Shown here: piece by piece, positions 57,053-64,000 of the stretch
Layout of the letters: the number at the start of each line of letters is the position of its first letter
Position numbering within the stretch: position 1 is the first letter of the stretch
Assembly (NCBI GenBank): GCA_036768485.1
Contig: JAVLUZ010000144.1
Coordinates: 1,248,620-1,312,619 of the forward strand
Reading direction: 5' to 3'
Origin: Mermis nigrescens
Taxonomy: Eukaryota; Nematoda; Enoplea; Mermithida; Mermithidae
Length of the DNA stretch: 64,000 nt
Notes under the pieces: model-generated
The model's input: the letters and a program-made list of their open reading frames with translations, nothing else
Databases searched by the model: none
What the model was told of the DNA's origin: nothing
Translations under genes and position numbers: made by a program

Positions 57053-57229
57053 CATAATTAAGGTTTGGAAAGGATAAAAAATAGAGCAGAAATTAACTTC
57101 CCTCTCAGTTGATTATGCACACGTCTTCAAATTACTTTATTTGATGTGTGTTGTGCGTTTTTGACTCTCGATGCATTTTCCCGCGGAAAATTCATCTTAT
57201 GTAGACTCAAACGCTGAATCAGATATGCA

Positions 57230-57560
57230 CATCATTGGGAATTCCAGGGTATAAAACCAAACAATTTTTTCTAAAGTGCCCTCTATGAGCTCAAAAACAT
57301 CATTCTTGGCGTTTTCTAAAACGTAAAAGCAATAAAAGTTACGAAAAATACCGAAAAACTTAAGTAACTCGACAAATTGTCAAAAAATGAATGTATAACT
57401 ACAAAGTGTAGAGCTTCTAAAATTTGATACTTTTGAACAACCAGACGGCTAAAAACGCTTAAAAGAGCACCTTTTCTGCAATTTTCCGGAATATTCGCGG
57501 GAGAGCTAAAAAATTATTGGATATGCTCTGGACTCTCAATAGCTCGAAGGACCGCTCAGA
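57230..57560 (+). repeat. Family A repeat, core lost
   Basis: 'gatatgcacatcattgggaa' through 'aaaatttgatacttttgaac' and 'aaaagagcaccttttctgc'. The palindrome itself has decayed ('acaaagtgtagagcttc'). Confidence 0.4.
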
Positions 57561-58114
57561 ATTTGACAGATTCTCTAGAACTAAGTTTTCGACAACAAAA
57601 AATATTTTTAGCGTTTTTTTGTTTTTTTTTGCGTAAAAAAATTGTGTTTGCCCTAACCATCAAATTTTTGACACTTTTTTCAATGATTAAAAATTTTTCG
57701 ACCAATGTTCAAAAGAGCTGGTCAGTATGGTTGAAGTCTATACGAAAGCAGGTTTTGCCAGCAAATGTCGACGCTGTGTAGGCGAATCTTTCATAAATAC
57801 AAACTTTATTCAGATAAATCAAAGCGTTCTATAGAGTAGATATGAAAGTGTTGTATGTTTATATTGAAAATCGCTCGAAAACCGCGTTTTTCTTCAATCG
57901 TTAGAAAGGTTTTATCGTGCATTATTTGTTAAAACATTCAATGAGATGCTAAGTAAAGTGGTGGTCTCAGAAAATTTGTAGATAAAAAAGGAAAGGCAAG
58001 CAAGCAAGCATATTGCTAGATACAGTGAACTTTTTCATTCAGAAAAAATTTAAATATTCATTTCGTTTTTAAGGTTTGCCCAAAAATACTACGTCGGCTG
58101 ACCATTATTTCTAA
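57561..58114. other. AT-rich intergenic DNA
   Basis: No gene recognised. The open frame at 57563-57781 is repeat-derived sequence and T-runs. Confidence 0.4.
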
Positions 58115-58345
58115 ACGTGTAACGGCTTACAATAATGGATGAGGGTTCACGGACATTTTTAAGGGGAGTACATAAACTCCACTGTTTAGCCAAAAATAGC
58201 AAGAAAACATCTAAAAATGGCGAAAAAACATGTTTTCGCCATAATTATGGGCAGAATTTTTCTGACCTTGGGGGAAGGAGGCTGGGGACGAACAACTTTG
58301 AATATGAGATCCGCTGTGCCCTCTGTTACATTACTCCTCCAGAAT
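58115..58345 (+). repeat. Family B element
   Basis: 'taaacgtgtaacggcttac' to 'ccctctgttacattact', with diverged interior. Confidence 0.5.
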
Positions 58346-58575
58346 ACCCCATATTGTGTACAATTCGCTTTACCCCCAAGTTTTTTTCGCCGATTTCCCC
58401 GTATCCAGATCAAACATCAGATTTTGGTTGCTGCCATTATGTGATATCGTGTAGGTCCCAATGCGCCGACATAACGATATAGCTATCACAAAACATTTTG
58501 TCGACTCAAGTTAATAAATATTTCCATTTCTGGAAACGTCCTTTATACGGAACAAATATACATTGTGAAGCCCTA

Positions 58576-58737
58576 CAGGCACGTATCTCTGGGGGATAAT
58601 GGCGGGTTCGGACCCCCCAAAATTCAGAAAAATCGGAAAAATATGACTTTTCAAACGTTATTTTGTGCTATTTTTGGGCTTATTCTCCCAAAAATTGATA
58701 TCGGTCCCCCAAAATAGGACGGCCAGCTACGTGCCTG
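58576..58737. mobile_element. Family F hAT-like MITE with perfect target duplication
   Basis: 162 bp, ends CAGGCACGTATCT and AGCTACGTGCCTG, flanked by AAGCCCTA at 58568-58575 and 58738-58745. Close in sequence to the copy at 49438, suggesting recent activity. It ends 48 bases downstream of the TTL gene's stop codon. Confidence 0.92.
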
Positions 58738-58785
58738 AAGCCCTATGAAGTACCTACTACGAAGTTATGATAGGTATAGTAAATT

Positions 58786-59078
58786 CTATAACGAATTTAG
58801 TGGTCGCATGGATTCACACGTTGGTATGGGCGATCTAACTTCGTCTTCAATGGCGAAGGAGCCGGACAAGTCCAGTGTTTGCGAAATGTTGTAATTTTTG
58901 CCGATGTAAGTCTTTGGGATTTGCAAAGCAACCAATCGTGTGGACTTCTGCTTACATTTGTGATATATCCGGAGAACTGGGTCGATTTTAGAGTTAAAGG
59001 CGTCAGTTGCACATCCTCCGAGGTAAAATGTTCCAGAGCGGCTGGTATAGCCCTCGTCCATCAAATCATCGCTCGAAA
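58786..59078 (-). CDS. TTL gene 1, exon 2
   Basis: Starts after 'tttttttacgcag' and carries most of the TTL domain from SDDLMDEGYTSRSGTF to the stop. Confidence 0.9.
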
Positions 59079-61308
59079 CTGCGTAAAAAAATTTTAGTTG
59101 TGAATGCCAGATTTAAAGATGCCTAAAGGTAGGCACTGACGATCAATTGCATACATATATAAGCAAATTATGAAAAAGTCTCACGTGGGGGAGGGCAAAA
59201 TCGCTAAAAAGTAGGCAAAAAATTAATTTTAGTGGCCTTTCGGTTTTTCGGGAGAGGGTTCGTCGATACCCCTCCGCACACCTACGTTTGTTTACGGTCT
59301 GATTCGAAAGTACAAATTTTCGAAATTTCGAAATGGCCAAAAATATCGATTATTCAACCAGTCGAGATCCTTTTTTATCCGTTCGTCATTGTCATCAGAG
59401 AAAAGTAACATAAATGGGAGTGAAAGTGTTTTTATTCGTTAATAAAGTGACAAAGTCCTCTTGGACGGTCCTTCACAGTCGAACTTGCTCACTCATGCAT
59501 AAGCGCCTGGTAAAAACGCATTACGGTGCTCCTTGAAAACAAATCCCACTTCATAGCAAAATAAACCACTTTTCAACAACTATGCTACGGGTCTAGTCTG
59601 AAAAAATAATAAACGGGAAATTAAATGAAACATAAGTACTCGTTTGCCTGAAGGTGTTCACAATAGCTGTTCACAGTCAAAACGGAAACAAGGTCGATAA
59701 CAAAAAAGAACACGGTCGTGAACAAATAATAGACTAACAGCTTCCGCCACTCGTATGTTTCCTCAAAATTAAAACGATTACGACCATACATTGAATACGA
59801 ACACATTATGGTGCTTTAGGAAAGTAATCAGACATGCACGTCGGGGGATTTGGGGATCAAGACCCGCGAAATTTTTATGGAGAAACTGATGCAAAATGAA
59901 GGCCTAAAAAGGATGAAAATTTGAAATTTTCTTCTTAAGTGTCAATAATCGTGGAATAATGACATACCGCTAGCTTCTAAATCAGTTTTTAAGGTCATTT
60001 TGACCCAAAAAGCTTATTTTTGACCTCCATCAGTGGGTAGAACTCTCAGGTCGTTTTATGCTCTACATCTATGATGGTGACCAGACATGCATTAGGGGTG
60101 GGAACAGAAGCTTGAGGATTAGAGATTAGGCTACTAAAATGCAAAAATATTCTCGGAAAAAGTAGAAATTGAAGTCCAAGAAAACAGATGCAATCGAAAC
60201 GTTTTCTTCATAGTGTTTGAAATTTATCAGACACTGGATTAGCATAGTTTCTACGCTATTTTAGCATTTATGCCAGTTTTTGAAATTATTTTGCCCTAAA
60301 AATACCCGCTTACTATGATTCTCTCTCCAGTCTTTTTATTCTGTACTTGTGTTGACCATACTGGCCAGCAACCGAATTCTGTGGAGTCTTGCTTGAGGGC
60401 AAGTTATAAAATTCTTTAAAAGATGCCATAAATTCAATTGTTGTGGGGTCTCTTAGATTCTTAAGGCATCTAAACCCGTCAACTCTCCCTTTTATCCATA
60501 TTTGGTGGTGACGAGGGCGTGGGGTCCAGACCAGACATGCACGGGAGTTTTGGGGTTTAGAACGTACATGAAAAGCAACCAAATTCGGGCGGGCTCCGAT
60601 GGGACAAAATTGCTAAAAATAGCATCAAAAGTTCTATTCTGAGGGGTCTGTCGATTTTTTTGGGGGGTGGGGGTCTGCCGGATTCTTGAGAGTCCATACC
60701 ACCTCCCGCGATTGTTGAGTCTTGACTCTCTGTGCCAGTTTTATACGATCTAGATTCCTGTAGATGTCTGATCTAAAAATTAGTTATTCAAGTAACCGTG
60801 GTTATTGCAACCTAGCAAAGTTTTTAAAAATAATTATTAAAAATATAAAATAGGCAAATCAAAAACTTGAACTTCCAACGACAAATCCAAATCGATCCAG
60901 TCATTGTGATATGCGAGCCGAATTTTGTATATGTATAATCAAAAATATTTTGAATATGTTATACAATTCAAAAAACCAATTAAAATCATTAAAAAATTAA
61001 AAATTAAATAATTGAAAATAAATACTTAAAAATTGCTTGAATTGATAATTTATTTTTACAGAAATCTGTAGAGACGAATTTGCTTCCTAAAAATTGAGAT
61101 GCTATGTACAAGGTCATATGCCAAAAAGCGAGTGATCTCACGTACAGCGGTCTTCATCGTAGAGCTGAAGAAAAATCGGCTTCTGATTCGATTGGCTCCC
61201 AGTACCACAATTCACGGAACCTCTAACAGTTAAACACTGCAGCTTTCTACCTAAGCTGTTACCAAACATCACGGATGCAATAAACGAAGCTAGAAATATT
61301 TTGTGCAT
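58786..61308 (-). CDS. Transthyretin-like (TTL/TTR) secreted protein, two exons, 151 aa
   Basis: Reading leftward: exon 1 61308..61146, exon 2 59078..58786, GT-AG, phase 1, 151 codons plus TAG. It begins with a signal peptide (MHKIFLASFIASVMFGNSLG, cleavage near residue 20). The mature part has the TTL landmarks in order: LQCLTVRGSVNC, PIFLQLYDEDR, DDLMDEGYTSRSGTF, GGCATDAF, IDPVLRIYHKC, LQIPKTYIG and YNISQTLDL. Family length is about 130-160 residues. TTL proteins are secreted beta-sandwich proteins abundant in nematodes; some bind lipids or apoptotic-cell signals, but the role of this one cannot be read from sequence. The C-terminal tail (IPTCESMRPLNSL) is not a usual family ending. A second TTL gene lies 2 kb upstream on the same strand. 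Confidence 0.9.
59829..60075 (+). repeat. Family D repeat
   Basis: 'aatcagacatgcacgtcggg', 'cgtggaataatgacatacc' and 'taaggtcattttgacccaaa'; in the intron of TTL gene 1. Confidence 0.5.
60079..60340 (+). repeat. Family D repeat, second copy
   Basis: 'gaccagacatgcattagggg', 'agacactggattagcatag', 'ttctacgctattttagcatt'; a head-to-tail neighbour of the previous copy. Confidence 0.5.
60345..60535 (-). repeat. Further dispersed repeat (aattctgtggagtct)
   Basis: 'accatactggccagcaaccg' to 'tccatatttggtggtgacg' resembles 50325-50460 (DEG/ENaC intron 6): both contain 'cgaattctgtgg(a/g)gtctt' and end near a 'tatatccgtatttg'-like stretch. Confidence 0.4.
61146..61308 (-). CDS. TTL gene 1, exon 1 (signal peptide)
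   Basis: ATG at 61308. The longer open frame upstream lacks a good signal peptide start. Donor 'gtacgtga' leaves one base, forming Phe with exon 2; the alternative 'gtgaga' donor four bases on breaks the frame. Confidence 0.85.
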
Positions 61309-61477
61309 GAGTCTCTGATAATTGTTTAACGTAAAACTCTGAAATTTATCACAGTAAGAGGTTTTATTTGCACACCCTAAAACGTAATAACACACTTTGA
61401 AAACTTATGGTCTTATTCAACTCATATAATTCATCGATAGTAGGTATTGTTTGTTCAATGAAAGATAAAGCTATTTG

Positions 61478-61542
61478 ATGACCAAGACCCGCGGTTATCG
61501 AAAAGTTAGCATTGGAAATGATGCAATCAGCTACAATGAAGA
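61478..61542 (+). CDS. Possible first exon of the small + strand gene
   Basis: ATG followed by 21 codons (MTKTRGYRKVSIGNDAISYN) before 'gtaggt'. It is divergent from TTL gene 1 with 169 bases between the ATGs. Its phase (2) does not join directly to the exon at 62972, so an intermediate exon is needed. Weak call. Confidence 0.25.
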
Positions 61543-62244
61543 GTAGGTACTTAAGTTTTTAAAGCTTTTAAATTAATCGGGCCTAAATTTTCAAGCTCTT
61601 TTCAAAAAATAATTTGTTATAAAAAATTAGTCACCTATTCATGTCTATGTACTCGTATGTTTCTCGGACTTATTGAAGGAATAGTACCTAAGTAATTCCA
61701 AGCTGTAAAACGAGCATATTTCAAAAATAAAGTACATAGGTAGCTCACGTGCAGGCCATGTATGTAAAAGTATAAGTGTCCGCAGTGTTTTTTAAACATA
61801 GGTCCTTGAATAGTCGTCTGAATCTAATAGAAATTAGTAAACGATAGATTATTTAGCAACAAATCAAGTTTCAATGTTTTATTAAAAACGGACAAGTTGG
61901 TCAGTGCACTACTTCAAAGGGGCCGTCCATATCGATCATGTGCTGAAATCATTCCTTGAATTCAGCTATGCTTTCATTCCTCATTTCTGTACTAACCTTC
62001 TCTCTCTGAAAACCAATCTAATACGATATTAAAGGTCAGAAATAATAGTATTCACTTCTACAAAGATTCGCACTGAGTCAAATCAGATAGGTATGCGCTT
62101 ATCTGATTAGACTCTGTGATTGATATTATATGATTCCACTCGTTTCAGTTTTTTCCTGTAAAGCTTTTTCAAATGCACACGAAAAGTCCATCTGACCTTG
62201 AAACTTGCATTAGGTTGGTTATCACGGAAGTCACTTATATACTA

Positions 62245-62430
62245 CCGTAGATGCAGAGCATGGTCGATCGGGGGTTAGATAATCTGCTTATGTCAAAAAC
62301 TAAGCTCTATGGGAAAGGACCTCAAAAGTGGTATAAAAGCTAAAATAGCGTTAAAACTGAGCTATTCCACAATTCTGGTCAATTTTAAGCACATTTGAAG
62401 AGATCCTCTCACTAGCATGCCTGACTGGTC
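62245..62430 (-). repeat. Family D repeat, degraded reverse copy
   Basis: 'aaaagctaaaatagcgttaa' and 'gagctattccacaattctgg' mirror the family D interior; it ends 'agcatgcctgactggtc'. Confidence 0.45.
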
Positions 62431-62971
62431 AATAAATTACTGAGATGAGAATGAAAACAACGCTGGATATAAGAATGGTTGAATTGGATGGTGATCCCGT
62501 GAAGTAGTAAAGTAGGTATGTACATATGATCAATTTGCATGTTAGCAATTGAACTTTGATGCTTTTTGCCATTTGTATAGTCTATCTTTGGGCTGAATTT
62601 TCATGAAATTTGATTTATTGTTTAACAAGGACAAGTTTTGTGTAGTTGAAAAACACTGCGGATGGTAAGGAGCGTACGCTAATGAAGCGTGCATTTGGAA
62701 ATATGCCAATTATATTAAGGAATTTCATTTCGCATACAAGAATACCACCTCATCGTGGTTTTTTCACAAGTTTCTGGTAGATATGAATCTAAATAAGCTC
62801 TAAATACATATGATGTCATTCTGATCGTTTAATTAATTGCTGGACTTAAAATAGAATTGCATACAAAAGGAATCGGTACTTGAATTACATATAAAAAAAG
62901 AGCTTAAAGGTCTTTAGCCGATGGAATAACTTTTTAAATAACTTTTTAAAATATATTGGCACGGCATTTAG

Positions 62972-63085
62972 TGGATCCACATTACCTTGCGTTTATCAGT
63001 GAAACAGATTACATTAGGAGTAACAAACTGAATTTCGAATATGATGAATTTTCGGAAATGTGCCACGGATGCTTCATGTGTGAAA
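62972..63085 (+). CDS. Small cysteine-containing protein, penultimate exon
   Basis: After 'ggcatttag' with two bases of a codon. It encodes DPHYLAFISETDYIRSNK to MCHGCFMCE, exit phase 1. Confidence 0.5.
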
Positions 63086-63225
63086 GTATGCTTATTTGTT
63101 TATATTTTTATCAAATACATTTTAATCATACACGTGTTTCAGATACATTTTCTCAGAAATATTTTTTGTCTGCCATAAGTAAAACAAGCGGATACCCGTA
63201 CAAAAGACATGAAGGAATAGGATGA
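62972..63225 (+). CDS. Small cysteine-containing protein, last two exons (5'-partial)
   Basis: Exons 62972..63085 and 63143..63225. The 57-nt intron (donor 'gtatgc', acceptor 'gtgtttcag') is a multiple of three with no stop, so the frame stays open through it; splicing is supported by the T-rich acceptor. The encoded end reads DPHYLAFISETDYIRSNKL, FEYDEFSEMCHGCFMCEN, then SGYPYKRHEGIG-TGA. The C-x-x-C-x-x-C cluster and aromatic-rich end suggest a small, possibly secreted or metal-binding protein. I do not recognise it. Upstream open pieces that could belong to it (61478-61542, 62149-62214, and 62630-62675 with KFCVVEKHCG) do not yet join in phase. It converges on TTL gene 2, with 48 bases between the stops. 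Confidence 0.55.
63143..63225 (+). CDS. Small cysteine-containing protein, terminal exon
   Basis: After 'cacgtgtttcag', encoding TFSQKYFLSAISKTSGYPY through HEGIG and TGA. Confidence 0.5.
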
Positions 63226-63242
63226 AGTACAAGTTTAAAATT

Positions 63243-63248
63243 TTTATT
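63243..63248 (-). terminator. Polyadenylation signal of TTL gene 2
   Basis: AATAAA on the - strand 25 nt past the TTL gene 2 stop. The convergent + strand gene ends only 18 bases away, so the 3' ends nearly meet. Confidence 0.45.
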
Positions 63249-63272
63249 ATCAGTCATCAGAAAAATAGACAT

Positions 63273-63423
63273 TCAGCCACAGGGCACTTTATATTCGTAA
63301 TCATGCATTTCCTCGTTATCCCCATGATCAGCTTTTAGGTTGATCGGCTGCGAAATATTGTAATCCTTCGCTTCTCCTCGGGTTATTGATAGTCGCAGTC
63401 GTCTCGATTGCTTATTCTTACAT
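63273..63423 (-). CDS. Transthyretin-like protein, second gene, terminal exon (5'-partial)
   Basis: After 'tatttcttttgcag' on the - strand; 49 codons plus stop with one entering base. It encodes CKNKQSRRLRLSITR, then KDYNISQPINLKADHGD and the end YKVPCG. It aligns with the last third of TTL gene 1 (KNYNISQTLDL) and starts at the cysteine of the family's YHxC motif. The N-terminal exons are not visible up to the right edge, so the gene continues beyond 64000. Confidence 0.75.
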
Positions 63424-63548
63424 CTGCAAAAGAAATAACGATTTATAAAATCCAAAAGCCAGCGGTTCGTGCGCTATGGCGATTTGTATACACCCCACTT
63501 TGGCGTTGTTTAAACCCGAAAATTTCCTACATTGTATTTCATTACTGA

Positions 63549-63719
63549 CAGTGGCGGATCTAGGATTCTCTTAAGGGGGCAGGTACCCTGACTTGGGTGG
63601 AAAAATTAGCCGTTTTAACCCGAAAATCGCTCAAAATCGCTCAAAAATCCTTAATTTTGCGCACTATTTTGGGCCAATAGTGGGGGCGGCGGCCCCCCGC
63701 CCCCCTAAATCCACCCCTG
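63549..63719. mobile_element. hAT-like MITE, 171 bp
   Basis: Starts CAGTGGCGGATCTAGGATT and ends CTAAATCCACCCCTG, an imperfect inverted repeat. Flanked by ATTACTGA (63541-63548) and ATTACTGG (63720-63727). Same family as 15280-15876 but without the GCGC cores. It lies in the intron or upstream flank of TTL gene 2. Confidence 0.8.
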
Positions 63720-64000
63720 ATTACTGGAGTATTTAGTACTTTTTTTGAAATAATATCCAGTCAAAAAAATTATTAGCACATTGATTGAATTAACCGCAAA
63801 TGTGTACTCCTACTTATCAGGTACAAAAACTGCAAAATATGTTTAAACAGGTGAGCAAATCGACGACAGAACCAAACAAGCTTTTGGGATTCATCAAAGT
63901 AGGGCGTTAATAAATCGTTGTTGCGCCCGAACCGCTTGATGAAGGTGGCCAAATGTTATATATGATTTGAACAAGGACATTTTTGTTTGTCTAGTGAAAG

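Noticed and set aside
62149..62214. Possible exon (FPVKLFQMHTKSPSDLETC) after 'ccactcgtttcag'
   Set aside because: It has a good acceptor and an open frame, but no phase-compatible neighbour could be found, so it was not listed as a feature.

Overview
The window looks like a repeat-rich, AT-rich nematode chromosome. The evidence is spliced genes with GT-AG introns and T-rich TTTCAG acceptors, two transthyretin-like (TTL, PF01060) genes of the kind typical of nematodes, and a DEG/ENaC channel. Everything was read by eye, with no database search. Six protein-coding loci can be supported by phase-consistent splicing, and most of the remaining sequence is non-autonomous DNA transposons. There are no bacterial-style operons and no CRISPR array.

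Layout: (1) 1864-8387, + strand: the last four exons of ribosomal protein L24, with introns full of repeats; its first exon lies upstream of the window. (2) 8.9-13.5 kb: a foldback element, a dead LINE fragment and a 1.8 kb element with (GGGGTC)n ends. (3) 14257-28879, + strand: a five-exon gene for an unrecognised 360-residue single-pass membrane protein. Its introns hold several elements with 7-8 bp target-site duplications. One of them (26130-27728) carries a 13-copy, 92-bp satellite built on the palindrome GGCGCGAAGCGCC. (4) About 31575-39641: a degraded inverted copy of about 22130-31575 that ends at a run of 17 Ns. It has lost CG dinucleotides and homopolymer bases and is most likely unpolished foldback-read sequence, so its ORFs should not be trusted. 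(5) 41558-52492, + strand: an eight-exon DEG/ENaC-family channel of 539 residues. (6) 52.7-57.1 kb: a GGCCGTCC-rich foldback element and a 3 kb element (CAGGGTGGCTAA ends) with degenerate internal tandem repeats. (7) 58786-63423: two TTL genes on the - strand, with a small + strand cysteine-containing gene (last two exons 62972-63225) between them.

The genes do not form an obvious pathway: a ribosomal protein, a membrane protein of unknown role, an ion channel, secreted TTL proteins and a small unknown protein. What unites the window is its repeat content. At least eight families of short inverted-repeat elements, several with 8-bp target duplications as expected of hAT transposons, fill introns and intergenic space. 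Many carry the same GC-rich palindromic core in otherwise AT-rich DNA.
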